Of a stretch of DNA of 13,216 nt, positions 5,801-13,049 are shown one piece after another. The stretch is from Deltaproteobacteria bacterium (GTDB lineage: Bacteria; Desulfobacterota; GWC2-55-46), in the NCBI GenBank assembly GCA_016218095.1, contig JACREV010000170.1, positions 1 to 13,216 on the forward strand. The letters run 5' to 3'. The notes beneath the pieces are model-generated. The model saw only the letters and a program-made list of their open reading frames with translations, was not told the DNA's origin and ran no database searches. The position numbers were made by a program, and so were the translations under genes. The first letter of the stretch is position 1, and each line of letters begins with the position of its first letter.

Positions 5801-5816
5801 CTTCGCTCAAAGTAAA
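5788..5816 (-). promoter_or_regulatory. Putative promoter of the AMMECR1-domain gene
   Basis: Minus strand: -35 TTTACT at 5811-5816, a 17-base spacer, -10 GATAAT at 5788-5793. The predicted start is about 25-30 bases before the ATG. It overlaps the proposed nadA promoter on the other strand, so the two could compete. Confidence 0.5.
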
Positions 5817-5832
5817 CACCTATGGGAGACCG

Positions 5833-6759
5833 ATGAAGGATAAGGATAGAGAAGGTCTTAAAAACGAGATACGGGCGTTACTCAAAGAGCGCGACGCGAT
5901 CATGCTCGCCCACAACTACCAGAGGGATGAAATTCAGGAGATAGCCGACGTGACGGGCGACTCCCTTGCCTTAAGCCAGACAGCGGCGGAGTCCACGAAA
6001 AAAGTTATAGTCTTCTGCGGCGTCCACTTCATGGCTGAAAGCGCGGCGATACTCTCCCCCCAAAAGACGGTGATACTCCCGAGGATGGACGCGGGCTGTC
6101 CCATGGCCGAGATGATCACGCCCGAAGACCTCGTAAGAGAAAAAGCGAAGCGGCCCGGAGTGCCTGTAGTCGCGTATGTGAACACGAGCGCGGCTGTAAA
6201 GGCCTTGAGCGACATCTGCTGTACTTCGGCGAACGCGGTGAGTGTTGTTAATTCGCTTTCGGAAGAACGCGTATATATGATACCGGATAAGAACCTCTCC
6301 CACTATGTGTCGCTCACCGCGAAGAAGAAGATGGAGTGGTGGGGAGGCTTTTGCCCCACGCACGAGAGGCTCAAACCCTCTGAAGTCATAAAGGCGAAGG
6401 AAGAAAACCCCGGCGCGGTTTTCGTCTGCCACCCGGAGTGCAACCCCGAGGTCGTAAAACTCGCGGACCATGTATGCTCGACTTCAGGGATGTACAAGTA
6501 CGCGAAAAAGACTGATGCCAAAACAATAATCGTCGGGACCGAGATGGGGATACTCTACAAGCTCAAGAAGGAAAACCCGGACAAGGAATTCGTCCTGCCG
6601 TCGAAGTCCCTCATCTGCCCGAACATGAAGCTCACGGCCCTTGAGGATGTACTGGAGGCGTTAAAGGAGATGAAGAACATTGTGGCGGTCTCCGACGATG
6701 TCCGCGCAAAGGCCAAGGCGGCCCTTGACAGGATGTTGAAGGTGCCGAGGGATTTTTGA
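5833..6759 (+). CDS. nadA: Quinolinate synthase NadA
   Basis: [4Fe-4S] enzyme that condenses iminoaspartate with dihydroxyacetone phosphate to give quinolinate in de novo NAD synthesis, in the cytoplasm. The 308 residues match the compact form of NadA known from Thermotoga and many other bacteria rather than the longer E. coli form. The three cluster cysteines are present: C89 (DAGCPMAE), C174 (GGFCPTHER) and C262 (ICPNMK). Other family blocks are AHNYQRDEIQEIADVTGDS (26-44), FCGVHFMAESA, AYVNTSAAVKA (114-124) and HPECNPEV (200-207). Start ATG with GGGAG upstream. nadB and nadC are not in the window, so it is separated from the rest of the pathway. A sirtuin that consumes NAD lies about 2.3 kb away, probably by chance. 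Confidence 0.97.
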   Translation: MKDKDREGLKNEIRALLKERDAIMLAHNYQRDEIQEIADVTGDSLALSQTAAESTKKVIVFCGVHFMAESAAILSPQKTVILPRMDAGCPMAEMITPEDLVREKAKRPGVPVVAYVNTSAAVKALSDICCTSANAVSVVNSLSEERVYMIPDKNLSHYVSLTAKKKMEWWGGFCPTHERLKPSEVIKAKEENPGAVFVCHPECNPEVVKLADHVCSTSGMYKYAKKTDAKTIIVGTEMGILYKLKKENPDKEFVLPSKSLICPNMKLTALEDVLEALKEMKNIVAVSDDVRAKAKAALDRMLKVPRDF

Positions 6760-7279
6760 TGGGATTCAGGCGGGACAGGTTTTTTTCTTACAATTCAGAC
6801 TTGTAATCTAAATCCTTAATTCGTAACTTACATAGACTCGCCTGATTTATCCAGACCCTTCAGCCTGAAGCCCTTTTGCGCGCTCCGCGCGCTTTCGGCG
6901 ATGGCTCCGAGCGCTTTCTTCCTCCCCTTCCTCGTTCGCTCGCCCCTTGCGCGCTAATTTTCCAGTTGTTTGCGCGCCGAGCGCAAGCGTCTATCCTCCC
7001 CCGGCTCGCTCACCCCGTCCCCCCTTAGGCGCTCTCCGCCATGCGCCTGTGTGTTTGTAAAGACAGAACAAAAACATCTTTTTTGTTTTTCAAAACTCCC
7101 CAGGCATGGGGTGAGCGACCTTAAGGGAGGAAGCTATATGAGCGAGCCGAGGAAGTAAAAAGCGCGACAGCGCCCTAAGGGGCGAGCGAATGGGAGGGGG
7201 AGGGCGGAGGGAGCGAAGCCCCATGCCGAAAAAAAGCCCGGCAGGGCGCAAAAGATAAAAAGCAGAGTGTGCCGGAATT
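6760..7279. other. Intergenic spacer between nadA and the ATPase, rich in inverted repeats
   Basis: I find no convincing gene here. The first ~100 bases are A+T-rich, with a run of seven Ts at 6780-6786 but no clear stem before it. From 6871 onward the sequence is a loose, large inverted repeat centred near 7090. Five degenerate copies of GGGGYGAGCGA-n-GGGAGGA occur: two on the minus strand (6921-6948, 6994-7017) and three on the plus strand (7106-7131, 7139-7156, 7177-7200). A 9-base pair GGCATGGGG / CCCCATGCC (7103-7111, 7219-7227) nests inside. An A/T hairpin, AACAAAAA / TTTTTTGTT, sits near the centre (about 7067-7087). Confidence 0.6.
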
Positions 7280-7316
7280 AAAAAAAATGCCAAAGCGCGC
7301 GGAGCGCGCAAAAGGG
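6871..7316. repeat. Long inverted repeat pair flanking the nadA/ATPase spacer
   Basis: A 25-base arm at 6871-6895 is the exact reverse complement of 7292-7316. Each arm is itself a hairpin (GCGCGC-TCC-GCGCGC). The right arm is part of a good terminator for the ATPase transcript. The left arm faces nadA transcription but lacks a T-run, so it may be a degenerate or Rho-assisted terminator. Confidence 0.8.
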
Positions 7317-7325
7317 CCTTTGGCA
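7280..7325 (-). terminator. Rho-independent terminator for the P-type ATPase transcript
   Basis: On the minus strand TGCCAAAG (7318-7325) pairs with CTTTGGCA (7288-7295), enclosing a GCGCGC hairpin, and is followed by eight Ts (complement of 7280-7287). It lies about 75 bases past the ATPase stop. A simpler palindrome, TTCAGGTT-ata-AACCTGAA at 7374-7392, sits nearer the stop but has no T-run. Confidence 0.75.
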
Positions 7326-7401
7326 AAAAGATTCATAGCCCGACGAGCCGTAGTTGGGTCACGAATTAATGGATTCAGGTTATAAACCTGAACCCGCCTG
7401 T

Positions 7402-10089
7402 TCATCCCTTCTTTGCCGCACTTCTCACAAACTTCACAACCTCCATCAGCACCAAGGGCTGTATGGAGGCCGCCACCACTATCGCCCAGTCAAGGGCCGA
7501 GAGCGGCACGACCTTGAATATCCCCTCGAGCGCCGGGATGTAGATCAGGAGGAGCTGGGTCGAGAGTATCACGAGTACCGATAGGTTCAGCATCTTGTTC
7601 GAGAAGACGCCTATTTTGAAGACCGAATCCCACGCGCTCCTGCAGTTGAATACATGGAACTTCTGGCAGAAGACCAGTACCGTGAACGCCATGGTCTGGG
7701 CCTTTATGACGGACGAGTTGAGGTAATAGAGCTCTAGCGTGTAAACGCCGAGCGTGCAGAGCGCGATGAACGCGCCCTGTACGAGCATTATCCAGATGAG
7801 CGCGTTTGTGACTATCCCTTCGGTCTTTGCCCTGGGCCTCCTCCCCATGACACCGGGGTCTACCGGCTCCATCGCGAGCCCGAGCGCGGGGAGGCCGTCT
7901 GTGACGAGGTTCGTCCAGAGTATCTGCACCGGCAGGAGCGGCAGAGGCATGCCGGTCAGAGACGCTATGAGGAGGACGAATATCTCTCCGATGTTGCAGG
8001 AAAGCAAAAAGTGGACGACCCTCCTTATGTTGTCGAATATGCCGCGCCCCTCCTCGACGGCCGAGACGATGGATGCGAAGTTGTCGTCGGTCAGGACCAT
8101 GTCGGCGGCCTCTTTGGTGACGTCCGTCCCGGTGATGCCCATGGCGACCCCTATGTCGGCCTCCTTGAGGGCGGGCGCGTCGTTTACGCCGTCTCCGGTC
8201 ATGGCGATGATATCCCCCCGTCCCCTCCATGCCTTTACTACTTTAAGCTTGTGCTCGGGGTTTACCCTCGCGTAGACCTTTATCCGCGGGAGCTCCCTCT
8301 GGAACTCGTCCGACGACATGGCGTCGAGCTCTTCGCCCGTGACCGCCCTGTCGCCTTCGTGGAATATCCCTAATTCCCTCGCTATGGCTACAGCCGTTGC
8401 CCTGTGGTCGCCGGTTATCATGATGGGGGTGATGCCCGCGGTCCGCGCCTTCTCGACCGCCCTGCCCACTTCCTCTCTCGGCGGGTCTATCATGCCCGCG
8501 AGGGCGATGAAGGTGAGGTCTTGCTCGAGCTCGTGGACCCTGTGGAGGTTGAATGGTCCCTTCTGTTTTCTGAACGCGAGGGCGAGGACCCGGAGCGCCG
8601 AGTTCGAGGACTCGTCGTTGGCGTGCGTGATGGAGGCGCGGTCGGCCTCAGTTACAGGCGCGACCCCGGGATCTTTAAGTATGCCCGTGTAGAGCGGCAG
8701 CATCCTGTCAGGCGCGCCTTTTACGAACGCATAGTGGTACTCGCCGTCGGTAAATACCGTCGTCATCATCTTCCGCTCGGCGTCGAACGGCACCTCGCCG
8801 AGGAACCTGTAACCCTTGAGGAGCTCCGTTTTCTTGAGCCCCGCCTTCTCTCCGAGCGTCAGGAACGCGCCTTCTGTCGGGTCTCCTATTACAGAGTAGA
8901 CCCCCTTGTCGTCCCTTTTAAGCTCCGCGCTGTTGCATAAGAGGCCCGCGATGAGCGCCTCCTTAAGGACCGCGTCCTTCAAGGGGTCTATCTCCTCTTT
9001 GCCTTTTACGAACCTGCCCACGGGCGCGTACCCGGTGCCCGTAACGCCAAGGGACAGGCCGCTCCCGAGGAAGAGCCTCTTTACGGTCATCTGGTTCTGC
9101 GTCAGCGTCCCGGTCTTGTCAGAGGCTATAATGGTGGCGGAGCCCAGGGTCTCGACCGACGGGAGCTTCCTTATTAGCGCGTGCCTCTTGACCATCCTCT
9201 GGACGCCGAGCGCGAGGACTATGGTGACGACTGCCGGGAGCCCCTCGGGTATGGCCGCGACCGCGAGGCTTACGGCCACGAGGAACATGTCGAGGACCGC
9301 TTCTCCCCTGAACACACCTATGGCGAAGATGAGCGCGCAGATGACCCCTGCCGCGTATACGAGGAGTCGTCCGAACTCGGCGAGCCTTTTTTGAAGGGGC
9401 GTCGGCTCGGCCTTTGCCTCCTGCAACATGCGCGCGATCTTGCCCATCTCCGTAGCCATGCCGGTCCCGGTTACAGCGGCCTTGCCCCTGCCGTAAACGA
9501 CGGTCGTGCCGAGGTAGGCCATGTTCGTCCTGTCCGCCAGCGGCACGGTGTTCTCAAGCTCGTCAGTCGATTTTTCTATGGCCTGGGACTCGCCGGTAAG
9601 CGCCGCCTCCTGGACCTTCAAGAACTGGGATTCGATTATCCTTACGTCCGCCGGGATATGGTCCCCGCTCTCAAGGGCGACAATGTCGCCGGGTACGAGG
9701 TCGGAGGCCGGGACGGTCGAGAGCGAGCCGTCCCTCAATACCTTCGCCGAGGGCGCGGAGAGCTTTTTGAGCGCCTCCATTACCTTCTCCGCCTTTTCTT
9801 CCTGAATGAAGCCTATGACGCCGTTAAGTACGACTATCGCCATGATGGCGAGGGAATCGACCCACTCGCCCAGGACCCCGGCGATCGCGGCGGAGCCTAT
9901 GAGGACGAGTATTATAAATTCGGTGAACTGCTTCGCGAATTTTTTAAGGCGGGACTCCTTCTCGGCCTCGGTGAGCCTGTTAGGCCCCCACTTCTCTATC
10001 CTTGAGCGCGCCTCTGCCTCGGTGAGCCCGTCTAAAGAGGTATTTAACTCCCTTAATACTTCTTCGGTCTTCTTCTGGTACCATTCCAT
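7402..10089 (-). CDS. P-type cation-transporting ATPase, P2A (Ca2+-ATPase) type
   Basis: Inner-membrane ATP-driven cation pump, 895 residues from MEWYQKK, a normal P2A length. Order: cytoplasmic N-terminal cation-ATPase segment (1-50), M1-M2 (about 55-97), actuator domain with TGES (165-168), M3-M4 with AAIPEGLPA (E282), phosphorylation site D324 in DKTGT, nucleotide-binding KGAP (457-460), TGDHRAT (559-565), hinge TGDGVNDAP (631-639), then six C-terminal helices. Ca2+ site II residues of SERCA are conserved (E282, N727, D731). For site I, N699 and E702 of NIGE are present, but the SERCA E908 position appears as Q809. Ca2+ is the likely substrate; Mn2+ is possible. The frame is open to 10185, but that extension runs through the MITE, whereas the 10089 start has GGAGG ten bases upstream. 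Confidence 0.93.
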   Translation of the reverse strand: MEWYQKKTEEVLRELNTSLDGLTEAEARSRIEKWGPNRLTEAEKESRLKKFAKQFTEFIILVLIGSAAIAGVLGEWVDSLAIMAIVVLNGVIGFIQEEKAEKVMEALKKLSAPSAKVLRDGSLSTVPASDLVPGDIVALESGDHIPADVRIIESQFLKVQEAALTGESQAIEKSTDELENTVPLADRTNMAYLGTTVVYGRGKAAVTGTGMATEMGKIARMLQEAKAEPTPLQKRLAEFGRLLVYAAGVICALIFAIGVFRGEAVLDMFLVAVSLAVAAIPEGLPAVVTIVLALGVQRMVKRHALIRKLPSVETLGSATIIASDKTGTLTQNQMTVKRLFLGSGLSLGVTGTGYAPVGRFVKGKEEIDPLKDAVLKEALIAGLLCNSAELKRDDKGVYSVIGDPTEGAFLTLGEKAGLKKTELLKGYRFLGEVPFDAERKMMTTVFTDGEYHYAFVKGAPDRMLPLYTGILKDPGVAPVTEADRASITHANDESSNSALRVLALAFRKQKGPFNLHRVHELEQDLTFIALAGMIDPPREEVGRAVEKARTAGITPIMITGDHRATAVAIARELGIFHEGDRAVTGEELDAMSSDEFQRELPRIKVYARVNPEHKLKVVKAWRGRGDIIAMTGDGVNDAPALKEADIGVAMGITGTDVTKEAADMVLTDDNFASIVSAVEEGRGIFDNIRRVVHFLLSCNIGEIFVLLIASLTGMPLPLLPVQILWTNLVTDGLPALGLAMEPVDPGVMGRRPRAKTEGIVTNALIWIMLVQGAFIALCTLGVYTLELYYLNSSVIKAQTMAFTVLVFCQKFHVFNCRSAWDSVFKIGVFSNKMLNLSVLVILSTQLLLIYIPALEGIFKVVPLSALDWAIVVAASIQPLVLMEVVKFVRSAAKKG

Positions 10090-10111
10090 GAGACTGTTTC
10101 CTCCGGTGGTG

Positions 10112-10120
10112 ATTATATCA
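10112..10120 (-). promoter_or_regulatory. Putative extended -10 promoter of the ATPase, formed at the MITE end
   Basis: Minus strand TGATATAAT. The perfect TATAAT (10112-10117) is flanking DNA, while the TGA just before it (10118-10120) is the terminal base run of the MITE. Extended -10 promoters need little -35; the -35 position here (ACAATT) is inside the element and weak. The start would be about 15 bases before the ATPase ribosome site. Confidence 0.45.
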
Positions 10121-10267
10121 AGGCTACCTCTAAAAATTGTTATTTTTCCTGATCTCTGTGTCAGGACGGAAATAAAAATGCTCACATATTACAATATATG
10201 CTGCGCTTTTTATTTCCGCCCTTCCTTGACCTCAGAAAAAATTCCTAATTTTTAGAGGTAGCCTCAA
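10118..10267. mobile_element. MITE-like element, copy 2 (without insert)
   Basis: About 150 bases, in opposite orientation to the copy at 4106-4341. Terminal repeats are AAGGCTACCTCTAAAAATT from 10120 and the matching end AATTTTTAGAGGTAGCCTC finishing at 10265. The internal hairpin pairs 10163-10178 with 10207-10222 (one mismatch). Apart from a few substitutions and the missing ~90-base unit it matches copy 1 base for base, so both are recent copies. It has no coding capacity. Confidence 0.82.
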
Positions 10268-10307
10268 AAGATTTTCTAATTAAAAGCCGCCGATAAATCC
10301 ATTTAAT

Positions 10308-10338
10308 TTGACAATCCCGGCGTTATTTATACTATAAT
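10308..10338 (+). promoter_or_regulatory. Putative promoter of the waaF-gmhB-waaC-PAP2 operon
   Basis: Plus strand: perfect -35 TTGACA at 10308-10313 and perfect -10 TATAAT at 10333-10338, with a long 19-base spacer. The start would be near 10345, giving a leader of about 60 bases before the ATG at 10405. This also argues against translation from the in-frame TTG at 10345. Confidence 0.6.
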
Positions 10339-10404
10339 ATCCTATTGAGGTTTGTTCGTTTGAGCCTTGGCCTCAATATCGAGTCTATCTTAACCCAAGG
10401 GAAT

Positions 10405-11463
10405 ATGGCGGGAAAAGACGCTAAAAAGATACTTGTACGGGCCCCTAACTGGATAGGCGACGCGGTGATGTCGCTGCCGGCTCTCGAGGCCTTGAAGACA
10501 TTGTACAGGAAGGCCGAGATAACGGTGCTCGCAAAGGGCAGGACCGTCCCGGTATTCCAGAACAACCCGCACATAAGCGGGATAATAGAGTACGACGACA
10601 AGAGGAGGCATAGCGGCATCTCCGGGAGGATAAAGTTGAGCGGAGAGATAAAACGGCGCGGGTTCGATGCGGCGGTCCTCTTCCAGAACGCCTTTGACGC
10701 GGCCTTTTTATCCTTCATCTCCGGGATACCGAAGAGGATAGGCTACGCGCGGGACTTTAGGTCCAAACTCCTGACCACCGCCATCCCGGTGACAGACGAG
10801 ATAAAGAAGGTCCACCAGGCCTTCTATTACCTCAACATCGTAAAGACGCTCGGCGGGACGGTCCCTGAGAGGCCGCTACCGAGGATATATATTTCCCCTG
10901 CCGAGAGGTCATGGGTAGACGAGTTCGTCGCGGACAACGGCCTCAAGCGCGCCTTTCTCATAGGCGCGGCCCCCGGCGCGAGCTACGGCCCGGCAAAGAG
11001 GTGGCCTCCTGAAAAATTCGCCGAGGCGCTCACCATCCTGTGCGAGGGGAGGAACGGCTTCCCCCTCATCTTCGGAGGCCCCGAGGACAAGGAGGCGTGC
11101 ACCGAGGTTTCCAGGAGGCTCAAGATGAGGCACCTCGACCTCTCGGGCAAGGTCTACCTCCGCCAGTTCATGGCGCTTGTCGCGAGGCTGAACCTCTTTA
11201 TCACGAACGACTCCGGCCCCATGCACGTCGGCGCGGCCCTGTCCACCCCGACCGTCGCGATATTCGGCTCAACGGATGAATCCCTCACAGGGCCTTTAGG
11301 GCCAACGGCAAGGGTCCTTAAAAGGGAGATAGAGTGTTCGCCCTGTTTCGAGCGGACGTGCAAATTCAAGCACTATAAGTGCCTTGAGGTCGAGCCCGGA
11401 GAGGTCGCGAGGGCGGCAGAGGCGCTTCTTAAGGAAAAAGAGGTTGCAAAAGGAAAGAAGTAA
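10405..11463 (+). CDS. waaF: Lipopolysaccharide heptosyltransferase II (glycosyltransferase family 9)
   Basis: GT-B glycosyltransferase, expected to add the second L-glycero-D-manno-heptose to the LPS inner core from ADP-heptose on the cytoplasmic face of the inner membrane. The 352 residues (from MAGKDAKK) match WaaF. Visible: ILVRAPNWIGDAVMSLPALEALK (9-31, with the proposed catalytic base D19), PGASYGPAKRWPPEKF (190-205), and the ADP-heptose loop ITNDSGPMHVGAAL (266-279) followed by IFGSTDESLTGP. The C-terminal IECSPCFERTCKFKHYKCL carries four cysteines (C311, C314, C319, C326). Start: ATG with AAGGG upstream. The frame continues up to a TTG at 10345, but that falls on the predicted transcription start. 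First gene of the core operon; gmhB overlaps its end. Confidence 0.92.
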   Translation: MAGKDAKKILVRAPNWIGDAVMSLPALEALKTLYRKAEITVLAKGRTVPVFQNNPHISGIIEYDDKRRHSGISGRIKLSGEIKRRGFDAAVLFQNAFDAAFLSFISGIPKRIGYARDFRSKLLTTAIPVTDEIKKVHQAFYYLNIVKTLGGTVPERPLPRIYISPAERSWVDEFVADNGLKRAFLIGAAPGASYGPAKRWPPEKFAEALTILCEGRNGFPLIFGGPEDKEACTEVSRRLKMRHLDLSGKVYLRQFMALVARLNLFITNDSGPMHVGAALSTPTVAIFGSTDESLTGPLGPTARVLKREIECSPCFERTCKFKHYKCLEVEPGEVARAAEALLKEKEVAKGKK

Positions 11464-12025
11464 CATAGCCGTCTTCCTCGACAGGGACGGTACCATAAAC
11501 GAGGACACCGGGTATCTCCATAAGCCGGAAGAGCTCGTCATCATAACCGGTGCGGCAGAGGCGATAAGAAGGCTTAACTCTGCCGGGATAAAGATCGTTA
11601 TCGTCAGCAACCAGTCGGGCGTGGGCAGGGGGTATTTCACCGATTCCGATGTGGAGGCGGTCAACGATAAGCTCGTCGATATTATCGGGGCCGATGGCGC
11701 AAAGGTCGACGCCGTATACTACTGCAACCACCACCCGGATGAGGACTGCGGGTGCAGGAAGCCTTCGCTCGGGATGCTCAAGAAGGCGTCAGACGAGCAC
11801 GGGATAGACCTTAAGCTCTCGTACGTCGTAGGCGACAAGGGGTCTGATATAGAGCTTGCGAGGAACGCGGGGGCAAAGTCCGTACTTGTCCTGACGGGCA
11901 AGGGGAAGGACGAGTCGATGAGGCTCAAGAACCCTCCCGACTTCGTCGCCGAAGACCTCGCGTCCGCGGTCCTATGGATACTCGACGACCTCAATAGGCG
12001 GGCCGCGTCTCTGCCCGCCGGATGA
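11444..12025 (+). CDS. gmhB: D-glycero-beta-D-manno-heptose-1,7-bisphosphate 7-phosphatase GmhB
   Basis: HAD-superfamily phosphatase removing the 7-phosphate of heptose 1,7-bisphosphate on the way to ADP-heptose, the donor for the flanking heptosyltransferases. The 193 residues from the chosen start match GmhB. Visible: FLDRDGTINED (D13 nucleophile, D15), SNQSGVGRGYF (55-65), a zinc loop CNHHPDEDCGCRKP with C94, H96, C102, C104, then K106, and VGDKGSDIELA (129-139) with D131 and D135. The zinc loop is shorter than that of E. coli GmhB. No ATG or GTG is available near the N-terminus. The TTG at 11444 has AAGGA eight bases upstream and overlaps the waaF end by 20 bases, implying coupling; a further TTG at 11384 would add 20 arginine-rich residues and looks spurious. 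Confidence 0.9.
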   Translation: MQKERSNIAVFLDRDGTINEDTGYLHKPEELVIITGAAEAIRRLNSAGIKIVIVSNQSGVGRGYFTDSDVEAVNDKLVDIIGADGAKVDAVYYCNHHPDEDCGCRKPSLGMLKKASDEHGIDLKLSYVVGDKGSDIELARNAGAKSVLVLTGKGKDESMRLKNPPDFVAEDLASAVLWILDDLNRRAASLPAG

Positions 12026-12034
12026 GCTTCAGAT

Positions 12035-13048
12035 ATGAAGGTCCTCATAATAAAGCTCTCATCGATCGGCGATTGCGTCCAGACGCTACCGGCCCTCTAT
12101 TCACTTAGAAAAGGGCTCGGCGGCAAGGGGGCGAAGGCGCGGATAGACTGGCTCGTGGAGGAGGCGGCAAGCTCGGTACTTAAAGACAACCCGATGATAG
12201 ACGACCTCATCGTGGTAAAGAGGGGCTGGTTCAGGAACTTCAGGGAGAATTTAAGGGCCGCAAGACGCATCAAAAAAGAGAACTACGACGTAGTCGTCGA
12301 TTTTCAGGGGCTGCTTAAAAGCGGCGTCTGGGTCTTCTTGTCCGGCGGCAGGCGCAAGGTCGGCTTCAGGAACGGGAGGGAGTTGAGCTATCTCTTCCTT
12401 AACGAAAAACTTCCTCCGTTCGACATCGAGAGGCACGCGGTAGACAGGTACCTCGACCTCGCCCGTTATCTCGGCGGGGAAAAAAATGACGTGGTCTTTC
12501 CGCTCGACGTGGAAAATGAAAAGGCCGTCGTAAAAAAGAGGGTCGAAAAGGCGGGCATAAAGGGCGGCTTCTTCGTCATCGTCCCCCGCGCAAGGTGGGC
12601 GACTAAACTCTGGAATGATGAAAAATTCGTCGAGCTCGCGAAGAGGCTCATCGAAAAGACCGGCCTCTCGGCCGTGATAGCGGGCGGCGTTGGAGATAAA
12701 GAAATCCTCTCTGATATGGCCAAGGCCATAGGCAAAAAAGCGGTAAGCCTCGCCGGTGCTACGGACTTAAAGGAGCTCGCCGCGCTCTTCAAGCTCTCGA
12801 AGGGTGTTGTAACTGTGGACTCCGGCCCCATGCACCTGGCGTCTGCCATGGGAGCGAATGTAGTCGCTCTCTTCGGCCCCACGGCCCCGTGGCGGACCGG
12901 CCCCGTCGGTGCCGGGCACGTCGTCATAAGAAAGGGGCTTAAGTGCAGTCCGTGTTTTAAACGTACGTGCGCCGACGCCAAATGCATGACAGGGATAACG
13001 GTCGAAGAGGCGCTCGAAGGCGCGCTCAAGGTCTTCAAACAGGATTAA
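12035..13048 (+). CDS. waaC: Lipopolysaccharide heptosyltransferase I (glycosyltransferase family 9)
   Basis: GT-B enzyme expected to add the first heptose to Kdo of lipid A-Kdo2, from ADP-heptose at the inner face of the cytoplasmic membrane. Full length at 337 residues. Visible: VLIIKLSSIGDCVQTLPAL (3-21, D13 proposed base), DVVVDFQGLLKSG (85-97), PRARWATKLW (184-193), VTVDSGPMHLASAMG (259-273) with D262, and the WaaC-typical FGPTAPWRTGP (280-290). LKCSPCFKRTCADAKCM (302-318) gives cysteines C304, C307, C312, C317, echoing the cluster in the neighbouring WaaF. The ATG lies nine bases after the gmhB stop. Assignment as I rather than II rests on the APWRTGP and ARWATKLW motifs; the two heptosyltransferases are probably ancient paralogs. 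Confidence 0.92.
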   Translation: MKVLIIKLSSIGDCVQTLPALYSLRKGLGGKGAKARIDWLVEEAASSVLKDNPMIDDLIVVKRGWFRNFRENLRAARRIKKENYDVVVDFQGLLKSGVWVFLSGGRRKVGFRNGRELSYLFLNEKLPPFDIERHAVDRYLDLARYLGGEKNDVVFPLDVENEKAVVKKRVEKAGIKGGFFVIVPRARWATKLWNDEKFVELAKRLIEKTGLSAVIAGGVGDKEILSDMAKAIGKKAVSLAGATDLKELAALFKLSKGVVTVDSGPMHLASAMGANVVALFGPTAPWRTGPVGAGHVVIRKGLKCSPCFKRTCADAKCMTGITVEEALEGALKVFKQD

Positions 13049-13049
13049 G

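Noticed and set aside
6760..6850. Terminator directly after nadA (T-run at 6780-6786)
   Set aside because: No stem of useful length precedes the T-run; TCAGGCG pairs only with CGCCTGA about 70 bases downstream.
7138..7158. Six-codon frame MSEPRK with an excellent Shine-Dalgarno (AAGGGAGG, 7-base spacing)
   Set aside because: The SD-like sequence is part of the repeated GGGAGGA motif of this spacer, and no promoter or downstream gene on that strand would make it a leader peptide.
7490..8230. 246-residue minus-strand frame inside the ATPase gene
   Set aside because: It is extremely rich in Arg, Gly and His and lies wholly within the ATPase in another frame; a G+C-driven shadow.
9181..10005. 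274-residue plus-strand frame opposite the ATPase N-terminal half
   Set aside because: Antisense shadow with Arg/Gly/Glu-rich low-complexity composition and no family motif.
10090..10185. N-terminal extension of the ATPase by 32 residues
   Set aside because: It would be encoded by the MITE; the internal ATG at 10089 has a good ribosome site and begins the normal P2A N-terminus.
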